64,000 nt of DNA from Pseudomonas sp. P8_229 (GCF_034008635.1 NZ_CP125378.1:2656001-2720000), one strand, 5' to 3'; counted from the first letter of the stretch, positions 1 through 10,594 are shown. A program made the numbers and translations. Notes: a model not told the origin generated them from the sequence alone.

Positions 1-520
1 TGATCTTTGCAATGATCGCCAGACGCTGTTCATTCGCCAACTGGCTCTGGTGGATGACGTTGGAGACGTATGCGCGGGTGTCATTGAATATCTGCGCATC
101 AACCCACGCGTACTCTGGCAGGTTCCTGAAGCTATCGTTGATTACTCGACATTTCACTGTCTGCAGCCACTGGTTGAGGTGGATCGGCTGATCCTGATGA
201 AGCCGGAAGAGCATTGGCGCCAGCACCGGCTGTTCCGCCGGCCGACCTTCATCGACCGTCCAGGGCTTGAATCGCCACTGCGCTATCGCCTCCCGGGCTG
301 CTTCCGCCAGTTCTGGATGATCACTGTGCACAATGCTGATCCCGTTGACCGAACCATCCGCCTTGACGATGAAGCTGACCTTGACCTCGCCATCGATCCC
401 GGCCCTGTGCAACGCTCTGGGGTAAATCGGCTTGGGGTTGTGTTCAGGGATGAGCAACCCTTCTGCCGCCAGCGCCAGACTGAAGATCGTCAACAAAAGC
501 CCAGCAAAAAACCACCGCAT
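1..520 (-). CDS. TonB-domain periplasmic protein, 3' end missing
   Basis: The reading frame starts with ATG at 518-520 behind a GGAAGGGG ribosome site and runs off the left edge, so only about 173 residues are visible. The first 19 or so residues form a signal peptide (hydrophobic core, cleavage near LALAAEG). Residues about 30-85 look like a TonB C-terminal domain: PIYPRAL, then GEVKVSFIVKADGSV, then a conserved WRFKP. It therefore resembles short secreted TonB-family proteins rather than a true TonB, because there is no Pro-rich spanning segment before the domain. The part after residue 90 is not recognised. The gene lies 178 bases downstream of a phosphatase on the same strand. Function beyond a TonB-like fold is unknown. 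Confidence 0.75.
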   Translation of the reverse strand, partial: MRWFFAGLLLTIFSLALAAEGLLIPEHNPKPIYPRALHRAGIDGEVKVSFIVKADGSVNGISIVHSDHPELAEAAREAIAQWRFKPWTVDEGRPAEQPVLAPMLFRLHQDQPIHLNQWLQTVKCRVINDSFRNLPEYAWVDAQIFNDTRAYVSNVIHQSQLANEQRLAIIAKI

Positions 521-698
521 GTTCGCGCCCCTTCCCTAGTGAGATGCCTTATCCGGCAACAGCACAAAGGTTACGGAGCGCGGCCTTTTAACTGAATGGC
601 GCAGCTTCGCTTTTGGGTGCAGGACATTTCCTGATCCCGATGGGAAACCTGACGAAACCGCTGGGCAAATGGCAGCAGGTAAATTTTCTGACGGACGT

Positions 699-1328
699 TT
701 AGCCGCCGCTCGGCCCGGCAACGTCACCCGGCAACAGATGCTCTTGCACCTTCAGGCTGCGAGATGGGATAAGCCGTCCCTTGTCATCGAAGCGCAGGAC
801 AATCAGCCAGTCGAAGACATCATCCGGCCATTTTTCCTGCCCCATCAATGCGGTGGCATCGCCGCCAAAGGCTTTGATCAGTTTGTTGATATGGCCGTGG
901 TGCCAGGCGATCAGAACCGTTTGCGCCTGATTGCTCTTGCGCAACAGTTTGACCAGTTGATGAAGATCACCATTGACGTAGGGCTGCTCAATTGCAAGGT
1001 TCAGACGCTGGGCCAATGGCGTCAGGGTCAACCGTGAGCGTGCACTCTCCGGGGTGTCGCCAGCAGCGATCAAGCGCTGGGGAACAAGAGTCTGGCCGTC
1101 GAGTTTCAGCGGGTTGAAATAGTCGACGTAGGCGGCCGCACGCTGTTCGCCTCGAGCATTGAGCACTGATCCCACATCCGGTTTTTCCGCATGCCGAATG
1201 ATCAGCACCGTCGCGTTGCGCAGGCCGGAATGGGAAGGATGATCGACGACAATCAAGCCCAGCATGACAAGGGCGAGCCCCGCCGCCACCAAAAACCTCG
1301 GCATCAATCTGCGAACCTTCAGTGGCAT
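699..1328 (-). CDS. Membrane-anchored histidine phosphatase family protein
   Basis: A 209-residue protein. Residues 11-28 form one hydrophobic segment (signal anchor), placing the catalytic part outside the cytoplasm. The motif RHAEKP at 45-50 is the phosphohistidine loop of the histidine phosphatase (phosphoglycerate-mutase-like) superfamily, in the RHAEK variant; a second His-rich motif, AWHHGH, lies in the C-terminal half and fits the second catalytic histidine. The substrate cannot be inferred. In Pseudomonas annotations relatives are sometimes mislabelled as flagellar proteins; nothing here supports that. The gene is transcribed away from glpT, with about 225 bases of shared upstream DNA. 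Confidence 0.75.
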   Translation of the reverse strand: MPLKVRRLMPRFLVAAGLALVMLGLIVVDHPSHSGLRNATVLIIRHAEKPDVGSVLNARGEQRAAAYVDYFNPLKLDGQTLVPQRLIAAGDTPESARSRLTLTPLAQRLNLAIEQPYVNGDLHQLVKLLRKSNQAQTVLIAWHHGHINKLIKAFGGDATALMGQEKWPDDVFDWLIVLRFDDKGRLIPSRSLKVQEHLLPGDVAGPSGG

Positions 1329-1492
1329 TTCTTATCTCTGCTGATCAATCGGCTGAACTGGCCGCGAGTCTATGCCACACCATGTTCAAAAGTGGTGAAA
1401 ACGCCCCGTTCTTACAGCTGAGCGACAGGTTCGTAAAAGAACATGCGACTTCCAACATTTTCCGCTGTTTTGCCGATGCGAACCGGTGCTAT

Positions 1493-1506
1493 TTTCGGTA
1501 ACGAAA
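1493..1506. promoter_or_regulatory. Probable GlpR operator upstream of glpT
   Basis: A perfect dyad TTTCG-GTAA-CGAAA, the TTCG/CGAA half-site pattern used by DeoR-family GlpR repressors. It sits about 50 bases before the glpT start and overlaps a weak promoter-like TATTTT at 1490-1495. GlpR itself is not in the window. Prediction by pattern only. Confidence 0.45.
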
Positions 1507-1554
1507 CTGTAACATTCGCATCCGCAGTCAAAACAAGAAATCTGGAGCCCTTGA

Positions 1555-2904
1555 ATGTTTGCTTTCTTTCGACCTGCCGCACATCAGGCTCCATTGCCTG
1601 AAGAAAAAATAGACAGTACTTACCGACGCCTGCGCTGGCAGATCTTCGCCGGTATCTTCTTTGGTTACGCCGGTTACTACCTGCTGCGCAAAAACTTCTC
1701 GCTGGCCATGCCGTACCTGATCGACGAGGGCTACACCCGGGGTCAGTTAGGTGTGGCAATGTCAGCCATCGCGATCGCTTACGGCTTGTCGAAGTTCTTG
1801 ATGGGCCTGGTGTCCGATCGTTCCAACCCACGTTACTTCCTGCCGTTCGGCTTGCTGATCTCGGCAGGCGTGATGTTCGTCTTCGGTTTTGCACCGTGGG
1901 CCACGTCCAGCGTGACCATGATGTTCATTCTGTTGTTCATCAACGGCTGGGCTCAGGGCATGGGTTGGCCGCCGAGCGGTCGGACCATGGTGCACTGGTG
2001 GTCGCAGAAAGAGCGCGGCGGCGTGGTGTCGGTATGGAACGTGGCGCACAACGTGGGTGGTGGCCTGATCGGTCCGTTGTTCCTGCTCGGCATGGGCCTG
2101 TTCAATGACTGGCATGCGGCATTCTACGTGCCGGCTGCAGTGGCCCTGGGTGTGGCGGCGTTCGCGTTCATGACCATGCGCGACACCCCGCAATCGGTTG
2201 GCCTGCCGCCAATCGAACAGTACAAGAACGATTACCCCGAAGGCTACGATGCCAGCCACGAAGACGAATTCAGCACCAAGGAAATCTTCGTCAAGTACGT
2301 GCTGCGCAACAAAATGCTCTGGTACGTGGCCATGGCCAACGTCTTCGTCTACCTGCTGCGCTATGGCGTACTGGACTGGGCCCCGACGTATCTGAAGGAA
2401 GCCAAGCACTTCACCGTGGACACCACGTCGTGGGCGTACTTCTTCTACGAGTGGGCCGGTATTCCAGGCACGCTGCTGTGTGGCTGGATGTCAGACAAGA
2501 TCTTCCGTGGCAATCGTGGCCTGACCGGCATGGTATTCATGGCGCTGGTCACCGTGGCGACGCTGGTCTACTGGCTCAACCCGCCTGGCAACCCGACCAT
2601 CGACATGATCGCGCTGTTCTCCATTGGCTTCCTGATCTATGGCCCGGTGATGTTGACCGGTTTGCAGGCACTGGAACTTGCACCGAAGAAAGCCGCCGGT
2701 ACTGCAGCAGGCTTCACCGGTCTGTTTGGTTATCTGGGTGGGTCGGTCGCGGCCAGTGCAGCGATGGGCTACACCGTGGACCATTTCGGCTGGGACGGCG
2801 GCTTCGTGCTGCTGGTGGGCGGCTGCATCATGGCGATGGTTTGCCTGGCTCCGACCTTGTGGCACAAGAACGTCGCCAGTCAGAGCCGTGAGGCGCTCGC
2901 CTGA
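1555..2904 (+). CDS. glpT: Glycerol-3-phosphate transporter GlpT
   Basis: A 449-residue major facilitator protein of the organophosphate:phosphate antiporter family, which imports sn-glycerol-3-phosphate in exchange for phosphate at the inner membrane; in Pseudomonas it is also the main entry route of fosfomycin. The N-terminal segment ([21 protein letters not shown]) and the [16 protein letters not shown] stretch near residue 140 are characteristic of GlpT; twelve hydrophobic segments are apparent and the length matches the family. A GGAG ribosome site precedes the ATG. It stands alone, outside a glp operon, and a GlpR-like dyad lies upstream. Its last 25 bases overlap the end of the convergent chaC-like gene. 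Confidence 0.93.
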   Translation: MFAFFRPAAHQAPLPEEKIDSTYRRLRWQIFAGIFFGYAGYYLLRKNFSLAMPYLIDEGYTRGQLGVAMSAIAIAYGLSKFLMGLVSDRSNPRYFLPFGLLISAGVMFVFGFAPWATSSVTMMFILLFINGWAQGMGWPPSGRTMVHWWSQKERGGVVSVWNVAHNVGGGLIGPLFLLGMGLFNDWHAAFYVPAAVALGVAAFAFMTMRDTPQSVGLPPIEQYKNDYPEGYDASHEDEFSTKEIFVKYVLRNKMLWYVAMANVFVYLLRYGVLDWAPTYLKEAKHFTVDTTSWAYFFYEWAGIPGTLLCGWMSDKIFRGNRGLTGMVFMALVTVATLVYWLNPPGNPTIDMIALFSIGFLIYGPVMLTGLQALELAPKKAAGTAAGFTGLFGYLGGSVAASAAMGYTVDHFGWDGGFVLLVGGCIMAMVCLAPTLWHKNVASQSREALA

Positions 2905-3548
2905 TCGACCTTTGACTTGCAGCGCTTGAGACGCGCCTCCAGATTTCGATCCGGCATGGCGTGGCTGCGCAGGGCGTGGGCGGTCTGCTCGACATAATCG
3001 CGAGTCGTGCCATACCGCCCGCAAGCGCTTTCAAACACCTGGCTCAGCACATGATCCGGCAAGTTACCGGCATAGCTGGGCAGGTGTCGCTCCAAGACAA
3101 ATCCTAAAGCCTGCACCTGACTGCCATCTTCGAGCCGGCAGTTGAGCCAGTGTGGGCGATAGGACGGGAACGGCATTTCGCGTTTCCATAGCGCGTACAG
3201 CGCACCGTCGAGATTTTCTTCCGGCAGCCGATAGGCGAAGCCGCTGCACGAACCACCGCGATCCAGACCAAACACCAGCCCGGGCATTTCCGGCGTCCCG
3301 CGATGCTCGTGCGACCACAGGTACAGGCCGCGATGGTAGCCATGGACTCGCCCGCGCACCCGCTCCACCGCCGTACATTCCGGGCGCCAGATCAGCGAAC
3401 CGTAGGCAAACAGCCACACCGGCCCGCCCTTGTGGCGCGCCATGGTCGATTGCATCGAGACGAGAAGTTGTTCGTGTGTCAGCTGCGGCCCCAGATCGAG
3501 CCGCGGAGGGTAAGCCAGATTCACAAAAGCAGATTCAATGGCTGTCAT
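2880..3548 (-). CDS. ChaC-type gamma-glutamylcyclotransferase
   Basis: A 222-residue cytoplasmic protein of the ChaC family, which releases 5-oxoproline from gamma-glutamyl peptides; ChaC proteins degrade glutathione. The family signature [14 protein letters not shown] lies near residue 48, followed by [10 protein letters not shown] and [14 protein letters not shown], where the catalytic glutamate is expected. I chose the ATG at 3546-3548 because the in-frame extension upstream (to 3677) encodes a hydrophobic, AT-rich stretch unlike the family; the ribosome site before this ATG is weak, so the start is uncertain by some codons. It is convergent with glpT and overlaps its 3' end by 25 bases. 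Confidence 0.85.
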   Translation of the reverse strand: MTAIESAFVNLAYPPRLDLGPQLTHEQLLVSMQSTMARHKGGPVWLFAYGSLIWRPECTAVERVRGRVHGYHRGLYLWSHEHRGTPEMPGLVFGLDRGGSCSGFAYRLPEENLDGALYALWKREMPFPSYRPHWLNCRLEDGSQVQALGFVLERHLPSYAGNLPDHVLSQVFESACGRYGTTRDYVEQTAHALRSHAMPDRNLEARLKRCKSKVDQASASRL

Positions 3549-3902
3549 GAAGGAAGTGTTCGGCCCCGCAAGTATTACAAGATGTAAGCACAATTCGCTT
3601 GATAGAACATATAGCAGTAACTGTAAAACGAAAAGTGCTAAAGGATGTATGACCTGCCCGATAGCACTAAAGCGCAATTATCAGCCTCGGCTAACGGGTT
3701 TTATATAGCCTAATACCATTGCCAAAATATCTTAAATACCCGAATGAAATATGCATAAGCCTTCGCTTGTTCAGGATCGGTTCAAGAAAATGCAGGAAAC
3801 TTCCTACTAAAATGTCGGACTTTCTGTCTTTCCCGTCGCTGAACGCCTACGTATAACGGCCTTCCTCTGGCGCAAGCCATCCCGTTTGACCGAGGCTGCA
3901 TC
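3549..3902. other. AT-rich intergenic region between divergent genes
   Basis: This 354-base stretch separates the ChaC-type gene from the PagP-like gene. Roughly 3640-3790 is clearly AT-richer than its surroundings, as is common for Pseudomonas promoters. I see no PhoP-type direct repeat, no terminator hairpin and no convincing reading frame beyond an in-frame extension of the ChaC gene. Confidence 0.5.
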
Positions 3903-4379
3903 ATGAAAAAACCAAGGCTGTTGGCCGCATTGTTGTTGATTCAGACCGGCCAGGCTTTGGCCGAGGATGACTCACAGAAGGACAAGGGCTTCTGGTACGC
4001 ACAGACCAGTGTCTATACCCGACATTACTCGCCCGACCCCGAACACAATAATCATCAGGACTTGATCGGCATCGAACGCAATCAGGCTTCCGGCTGGGTA
4101 TGGGGCGGGGCAACTTTCCGCAATTCGTTCCGCCAGCGCTCGAACTATGCGTATGTCGGCAAACGCTATGACAGCAGCGAGTATCCGGTTTATCTGAAAG
4201 TCACCGGTGGGCTGTTGCAGGGTTATCGCGGTGATTACAAGGACAAGATCCCGTTGAATCGCTACGGCGTTGCGCCGGTGATCATTCCGTCCATCGGTAC
4301 TCACTACGGCCCATTGGCCGCCGAGTTGGTATTCCTCGGCGCCAACGCGGCGATGGTGACTACCGGCGTACGTTTCTAG
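3903..4379 (+). CDS. pagP: PagP-like outer membrane beta-barrel protein (candidate lipid A palmitoyltransferase)
   Basis: A 158-residue protein with a cleavable signal peptide (cleavage near residue 21, QALA-ED) and alternating aromatic/polar strands ending in a C-terminal phenylalanine (TTGVRF), typical of a small outer membrane barrel. Features such as GFWYAQTSVYTRHYSP, the Asn/His-rich EHNNHQ segment and the GGLLQGY and IPSIGTHYGP strands match the divergent Pseudomonas PagP described for P. aeruginosa (from memory PA1343-like), which transfers palmitate to lipid A. Automatic annotation often calls this family an sn-glycerol-3-phosphate transporter, which is hard to reconcile with a 158-residue secreted barrel. 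Ribosome site GAGG seven bases before the ATG. The enzymatic role is inferred. Confidence 0.65.
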   Translation: MKKPRLLAALLLIQTGQALAEDDSQKDKGFWYAQTSVYTRHYSPDPEHNNHQDLIGIERNQASGWVWGGATFRNSFRQRSNYAYVGKRYDSSEYPVYLKVTGGLLQGYRGDYKDKIPLNRYGVAPVIIPSIGTHYGPLAAELVFLGANAAMVTTGVRF

Positions 4380-4413
4380 GGGTGGGGCTCAGGCTCGGCT
4401 CAATTCGCGCGGC

Positions 4414-5382
4414 TCAAGAGCGTGGCGCGTAGGCAAATACATCGGCGCGCATCTGGTGCGCATCCATCCCGGCTTCCACCAGCGCATCCAGCGTGCCGTA
4501 GACCATTGCCGGCGAGCCGCTGGCGTAGACATGCAGGGACTTCAGATCCGCGAAGTCTTCGCACACGGCCTGGTGCAACATCCCGCAGCGCCCTTCCCAA
4601 CCGCACTGGTCGCTGACCACTTTGTGCAGGAACAGGTTGGGCAGCCTCAGCCACTCATCCCAGTGTTCGATTTCGTAGAAATCCTCCGGACGACGTACAC
4701 CCCAGTACAAATGCACCGGGTGTTTGAAGCCGTTGGCGCGGCAGTGTTCGATCAGGCTGTGGATCTGGCCCATGCCAGTACCGGCGGCGATCAGCACCAG
4801 CGGACCGTCGGGCAGTTCGGCGAGATGAGTGTCGCCGAATGGTAGCTCGACGCGCACCAGCGGGTTGCGTTGCAGTTGCTCGATCAGGCTCAACGCACTG
4901 GCCTCGCGCGCCAGTACGTGGATTTCCAGGTCACGCCCGCCGTGCGGTGCCGAGGCCATGGAGAACGCCGACTTCTCGCCGCTTTCGCGCTCGATCATCA
5001 GGTACTGCCCGGCGTGATAGCGCGGCGACTTGCCGGCCGGCGCCCGCAAGCGCACGCGCCAGGTGTCGCCGCCGACGTCCCGGCATTCGATGACCTGACA
5101 CGACAGGCTGCGCACCGGCAGTTCTCCCAGCGCGAGCACGCCATCCCACAGCAGGATGCAGTCTTCCAGCGGCTCGGCTATGCAAGTGTAGAACTCGCCG
5201 TGGTCGTGCACCTTGCCGGCCTGCTCGACCCGGCCTTCCACCAGCAGCGCCGCACATACATGGCAATTGCCGTTGCGACAGCTTTGCGGGCATTCGTAGC
5301 CCAGGCGCCGAGCGCCATCGAGAATCCGCTCGCCGGGCCGTATCTCAAGCACCGCTCCGGAGGGCTGCAGGGTTACACGCAT
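4414..5382 (-). CDS. [2Fe-2S] ferredoxin-NAD(P)H flavin reductase, CDP-6-deoxyglucoseen-reductase-like
   Basis: A 322-residue electron-transfer protein. Residues 1-90 are a plant-type ferredoxin domain with cluster cysteines C35-x4-C40-x2-C43 and C67. Residues about 95-200 are an FAD-binding domain (RYHAGQYLMIE near 145), and 215-320 an NAD(P)-binding domain (LIAAGTGMGQIHSLIEH; terminal FAYAPRS). The start is the ATG at 5380-5382, which shares one base with the ubiD stop (TGATG), so the two are probably translationally coupled. Family names refer to a deoxysugar reductase, but no sugar genes are nearby; coupling to ubiD suggests supply of reduced flavin or electrons for ubiquinone synthesis (inference; E. 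coli ubiD neighbours the flavin reductase gene fre). Confidence 0.82.
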   Translation of the reverse strand: MRVTLQPSGAVLEIRPGERILDGARRLGYECPQSCRNGNCHVCAALLVEGRVEQAGKVHDHGEFYTCIAEPLEDCILLWDGVLALGELPVRSLSCQVIECRDVGGDTWRVRLRAPAGKSPRYHAGQYLMIERESGEKSAFSMASAPHGGRDLEIHVLAREASALSLIEQLQRNPLVRVELPFGDTHLAELPDGPLVLIAAGTGMGQIHSLIEHCRANGFKHPVHLYWGVRRPEDFYEIEHWDEWLRLPNLFLHKVVSDQCGWEGRCGMLHQAVCEDFADLKSLHVYASGSPAMVYGTLDALVEAGMDAHQMRADVFAYAPRS

Positions 5383-6848
5383 CAATCTATTCCTAACTGA
5401 TTCCAGATGGCATCGATCCGCTGGGTGACGGCGTCGTCCTTGACGATCACGCGACCCCACTCGCGAGTGGTTTCGCCCGGCCACTTGTGGGTGGCATCCA
5501 GGCCCATTTTCGAGCCCAGGCCGGAAACCGGCGAGGCGAAGTCGAGGTAGTCGATCGGCGTGTTGTCGATCATCACCGTGTCGCGCTTGGGGTCCATGCG
5601 CGTGGTAATGGCCCAGATCACGTCGTTCCAGTCCCGGGCGTTGATATCGTCGTCAGTGACGATAACGAACTTGGTGTACATGAACTGTCGCAAAAACGAC
5701 CAGACACCGAGCATCACGCGCTTGGCATGCCCCGGATACGACTTCTTCATGGTCACGATGGCCATGCGGTACGAGCAGCCTTCTGGCGGCAGGTAGAAGT
5801 CGGTGATCTCCGGGAACTGCTTCTGCAGGATCGGCACGAACACTTCGTTCAGCGCCACGCCGAGGATCGCCGGCTCATCCGGCGGACGACCGGTATAGGT
5901 GCTGTGGTAGATCGGTTTGATCCGGTGGGTGATGCGTTCGACGGTGAACACCGGGAAGCTGTCGACTTCGTTGTAGTAACCGGTGTGGTCGCCGTACGGG
6001 CCTTCGTCGGCCATCTCGCCCGGGTGGATCACGCCTTCGAGGATGATCTCGGCAGTGGCCGGCACTTGCAGGTCGTTGCCACGGCACTTGACCAGTTCGG
6101 TGCGGTTACCGCGCAGCAGACCGGCGAAGGCGTATTCGGAAAGGCTGTCCGGCACCGGCGTCACGGCGCCGAGGATGGTCGCCGGGTCAGCGCCCAACGC
6201 TACAGACACCGGGAACGGCTGACCCGGGTGCTTCTCACACCACTCGCGAAAATCCAGCGCGCCGCCACGGTGGCTGAGCCAGCGCATGATCACCTTGTTG
6301 CGGCCGATCACTTGCTGACGGTAGATGCCGAGGTTCTGACGGTCCTTGTTCGGGCCTTTGGTGACGGTCAGGCCCCAGGTGATCAGCGGGCCGACATCGC
6401 CGGGCCAGCAGGTCTGCACCGGCAGCATCGCCAGGTCGACGTCGTCGCCTTCGATAACCACTTCCTGGCACACCGCGTCTTTGACGACTTTCGGTGCCAT
6501 CGCGATGATCTTGCGGAAGATCGGCAGTTTCGACCACGCATCCTTCAAGCCCTTCGGCGGCTCCGGCTCCTTGAGGAAGGCCAGCAGCTTGCCGATTTCG
6601 CGCAGCTCGCTGACCGACTCGGCGCCCATGCCCATGGCGACCCGCTCGGGGGTGCCGAACAGGTTGCCGAGCACCGGGATGTCATAGCCGGTGGGCTTTT
6701 CGAACAGCAGCGCCGGGCCCTTGGCCCGCAGTGTGCGGTCGCACACCTCGGTCATCTCCAGCACCGGCGAGACGGGAATCTGGATGCGTTTCAACTCTCC
6801 GCGCTGCTCAAGCTGCTGCACGAAATCCCGAAGATCCTTGAATTTCAT
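5382..6848 (-). CDS. ubiD: 4-hydroxy-3-polyprenylbenzoate decarboxylase UbiD
   Basis: A 488-residue UbiD-family decarboxylase. It removes the carboxyl group of 4-hydroxy-3-polyprenylbenzoate in ubiquinone synthesis, using prenylated FMN made by UbiX (not in the window). Residues 189-200 ([12 protein letters not shown]) and 282-290 (EGPYGDHTG, containing the catalytic-type glutamate) are family landmarks, and the length is as expected. The start at 6846-6848 (MKFKDLRDF) agrees with the family; an upstream in-frame ATG six codons earlier is less likely. It is followed, with one shared base, by the flavin reductase gene. Confidence 0.95.
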   Translation of the reverse strand: MKFKDLRDFVQQLEQRGELKRIQIPVSPVLEMTEVCDRTLRAKGPALLFEKPTGYDIPVLGNLFGTPERVAMGMGAESVSELREIGKLLAFLKEPEPPKGLKDAWSKLPIFRKIIAMAPKVVKDAVCQEVVIEGDDVDLAMLPVQTCWPGDVGPLITWGLTVTKGPNKDRQNLGIYRQQVIGRNKVIMRWLSHRGGALDFREWCEKHPGQPFPVSVALGADPATILGAVTPVPDSLSEYAFAGLLRGNRTELVKCRGNDLQVPATAEIILEGVIHPGEMADEGPYGDHTGYYNEVDSFPVFTVERITHRIKPIYHSTYTGRPPDEPAILGVALNEVFVPILQKQFPEITDFYLPPEGCSYRMAIVTMKKSYPGHAKRVMLGVWSFLRQFMYTKFVIVTDDDINARDWNDVIWAITTRMDPKRDTVMIDNTPIDYLDFASPVSGLGSKMGLDATHKWPGETTREWGRVIVKDDAVTQRIDAIWNQLGID

Positions 6849-6917
6849 TGACGATGGCACCCTCAAAATAGGCGTACATCCTACCTGCTATGCCGGCCTG
6901 TGGCAGCCTGTCGCTGC

Positions 6918-8918
6918 CTACTTGGCTGCATTCGTCTGTGCTTTTCCAAGGTTTTCCCGGGCTTGCAGGCCGATAAACAGCGGCTCGAGGAGCGGCGCCA
7001 CGAAGCGCGCACCGACTTCGGACAGATGATTGTCATCGGTGTACAGCGAATAACCGCCGAGTTCAGCGTGGCACAGGCCCTTGTCATCACACAGGCGCGG
7101 CGCCGGATCGACTACATGCACGGCCGGGTCAACCTGCGCCAGCAGCGCGAACAACTGACTGATGAACACCTGGCGCTTGTGGTGCACCTCGACGTCCAGA
7201 CCGACGTCATCGACCGGACGATCGAGCATCGCCAGACGCGTCAGCCGATACGGCGGGCTGAAGGCTTGCAACGGCGCCTCTTTCACCAGCCACACGCGAT
7301 GCCCGCCAGCGCGCAATTGCGCCACCCGTGCCCGCAGACCTTCAGCCAGACGCCGCTCGGCGTCGGCGCGGTCGTAACGGCCATCAGGTGTTCTCAATAC
7401 GTGGCCCAGATCGCCTTTGGCATCGCCGTACAGATACAGGCTCCACCGCGCGACCAGCACCACATCGCTGACCGACTGCGCCTTCAGCCCCTGCTCGACC
7501 CGCTTGTTGAAGCGCGCACAAACACCGTCATGTTCCAGCCCATCGACCGGGATACACCCCGGGGAACTGGCCAGGATCACGCTAACGCCATGGGCCTTGG
7601 CACCGTCATCGAACACCGGGATCAACGCGGTGGCGTGACTGTCGCCCCAGACCATCGCGCGGGTCGGCAGATCCGTCACGCCGTAATGGCAGAACAGCTT
7701 GTCGTCAGGGGTCTTGTCGTCCGCCAGACACGCCATCAACTCCGGTCGCCACTCGCGGCCCTTGGCGTATTGCAGAGCCTGCTCGGACAGGCGCCATGGC
7801 AGGCCATCGGTCCAGCGCAGGGATTGCCCGGCCAGACCGAGCACCAGAATGCCGCATAAACCCGCGAGCAATACCTGGCGACGCCCGGCCAGCAAACGCC
7901 GCTCACGGAACGGGGTTTCGACGAGTTTCCACGACAGATAACCGAGTACCAGCGTCAACAGGATCAAGCCAGCCGTATCGAGCACGCCCGGTTCATCGAC
8001 ACTGGCGTAGCTGGAAAAAACGAACACCGGCCAATGCCACAAATACCAGGAATAGGAAATCAGACCGAGGCCGACCATCACCCGACTGCTCAACAATTGA
8101 CCAACCACTGTTTCACGATGACCATTGGCCAGAATCAGCAGCACTACGCCCAGCACCGGCAACAATGCGGTGGCCCCCGGGAACGGCGTCGACTTGTCGT
8201 AGACGAACACCGCCAGCAGGATCAGCCCCATGCCCAGCAGGCTCAAGGCCTGGGCGGCCAGCGGTTTCAAGCGCCAGGCGTGTTTCGGCGCAATCGCCAG
8301 CATCGCCCCGGCCAGCAACTCCCAGGCCCGCATCGGCAGCAGGAAGAAGGCTTTTTCCGGGTGATGATTGATTGCCCACACACTCAGCCCGAACGACACC
8401 AGCAGCACGCCGAACAGCGCCAGCCGCCAGTGTTTCAGCCGGCTCGAGAGCAACGTCAGCAGCAGCGGAAAGACAATGTAGAACTGCTCTTCCACCGCCA
8501 GCGACCAGGTGTGCAGCAGCGGTTTCAGGTCAGAGGCGACATCGAAGTAGCCGTCCTGGCGCATGAACAGGATGTTCGAGACGAACGTCACCTGGTAACG
8601 CACCGAGCGCCCTAGCTCTTCATAGTCCTTGGGAGCCAGCAGGAACCAGCCCACCGCCAGCACCGCAATGATCATCGCGAACAGCGCCGGCAGAATCCGC
8701 CGCGCACGCCGCGCCCAGAACTCGACGAAACTGAAACGACCCGCCTGACGCTGGTTCCAGATGATCGAAGTAATGAGGTAGCCGGAAATCACGAAGAACA
8801 CGTCCACGCCGACAAAACCGCCGGTAAACCCCGGGACGCCAAAGTGGAACAGCACCACGGCGATCACCGCGACTGCGCGCAGGCCGTCGATATCCCTTCG
8901 ATAAGCGAGTGTGCTCAT
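6918..8918 (-). CDS. OafA-type membrane acyltransferase with C-terminal SGNH domain
   Basis: A 666-residue protein. Residues 1-360 form an acyltransferase-3 membrane domain with about ten hydrophobic helices; RRDIDGLRAVAV at 7-18 and FFVISGYLIT at 41-50 are classic motifs, with the proposed catalytic histidine in the VLFHFG segment. Residues about 415-660 form a periplasmic SGNH esterase/transferase domain with GDSH at 425-428 and a DNNHLS-type motif near the end. Such proteins O-acetylate lipopolysaccharide O-antigen or other surface glycans; the acceptor is unknown here. The gene stands alone between rho and ubiD. The ribosome site is weak. Confidence 0.88.
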   Translation of the reverse strand: MSTLAYRRDIDGLRAVAVIAVVLFHFGVPGFTGGFVGVDVFFVISGYLITSIIWNQRQAGRFSFVEFWARRARRILPALFAMIIAVLAVGWFLLAPKDYEELGRSVRYQVTFVSNILFMRQDGYFDVASDLKPLLHTWSLAVEEQFYIVFPLLLTLLSSRLKHWRLALFGVLLVSFGLSVWAINHHPEKAFFLLPMRAWELLAGAMLAIAPKHAWRLKPLAAQALSLLGMGLILLAVFVYDKSTPFPGATALLPVLGVVLLILANGHRETVVGQLLSSRVMVGLGLISYSWYLWHWPVFVFSSYASVDEPGVLDTAGLILLTLVLGYLSWKLVETPFRERRLLAGRRQVLLAGLCGILVLGLAGQSLRWTDGLPWRLSEQALQYAKGREWRPELMACLADDKTPDDKLFCHYGVTDLPTRAMVWGDSHATALIPVFDDGAKAHGVSVILASSPGCIPVDGLEHDGVCARFNKRVEQGLKAQSVSDVVLVARWSLYLYGDAKGDLGHVLRTPDGRYDRADAERRLAEGLRARVAQLRAGGHRVWLVKEAPLQAFSPPYRLTRLAMLDRPVDDVGLDVEVHHKRQVFISQLFALLAQVDPAVHVVDPAPRLCDDKGLCHAELGGYSLYTDDNHLSEVGARFVAPLLEPLFIGLQARENLGKAQTNAAK

Positions 8919-9052
8919 AAATCTTTAATGCCAATCAGATGGTTGTTTTTTGTACAGCTTGAGCCTCTGACTCGAAGAGGCTCACGAATGCTGCTTGTTG
9001 TTTTTGCCCAGTGACAGACCTTAACAGATCACGAACCTCCCATAATTCAGGC

Positions 9053-9086
9053 AAAAAAAATGGCATCCCGTACGGGATGCCATTTT
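9053..9086 (-). terminator. Intrinsic terminator of rho
   Basis: A 15-bp perfect inverted repeat (arm AAAATGGCATCCCGT) centred between 9071 and 9072, with a T-run on the minus strand (A-run at 9053-9060). It lies 18 bases beyond the rho stop codon. Confidence 0.85.
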
Positions 9087-9104
9087 CGGGTACTACCTGC
9101 GATG

Positions 9105-10364
<1,260 letters not shown>

Positions 10365-10379
10365 ATAGGAATGACGTAA

Positions 10380-10545
10380 TCATTTATGGAGGGGGGGAAA
10401 TTAAGCTTTTGGCTTAATGAGGCCGCGCCGCGGAGAAGGCGACAGGATCGCGAACTTGTTCGAAAAGGAGTGCGTCGGCGACGGCTAGCAGGGGGCAGTG
10501 GAGAAACCAGTGCGGGGCCGAATGTACCACCTGAGTTTCGGAGCG
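10380..10545 (-). ncRNA. Structured rho leader (candidate Pseudomon-Rho motif)
   Basis: About 165 bases of probable 5' UTR before rho. On the minus strand a 7-bp hairpin ATTAAGC-caaaa-GCTTAAT (10400-10418) is followed by a C-rich tract (CCCCCCCTCC) ahead of the start codon; a TTCGAA palindrome and a GC-rich segment lie further upstream. A conserved RNA named Pseudomon-Rho is known in rho leaders of pseudomonads, and autoregulation of rho through its leader is known in other bacteria. Assignment rests on position and structure, not on a model search. Confidence 0.45.
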
Positions 10546-10562
10546 TCTAGCCCTGAATACGC

Positions 10563-10594
10563 AAAAAGCCCCGCAATTTGCGAGGCTTTTTTTT
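10563..10594 (-). terminator. Intrinsic terminator of trxA
   Basis: A GC-rich stem (AAGCCCCGC with GCGAGGCTT, loop AATTT) flanked by A-runs and T-runs on both sides, lying about 20 bases after the trxA stop. It could act in both directions. Confidence 0.8.

Noticed and set aside
536..727. 63-codon minus-strand frame between the TonB-like gene and the phosphatase gene
   Set aside because: No family resemblance and it overlaps the 3' end of the phosphatase gene.
5487..6851. 454-codon plus-strand frame opposite ubiD
   Set aside because: Antisense shadow; ubiD motifs and length are decisive for the minus strand.
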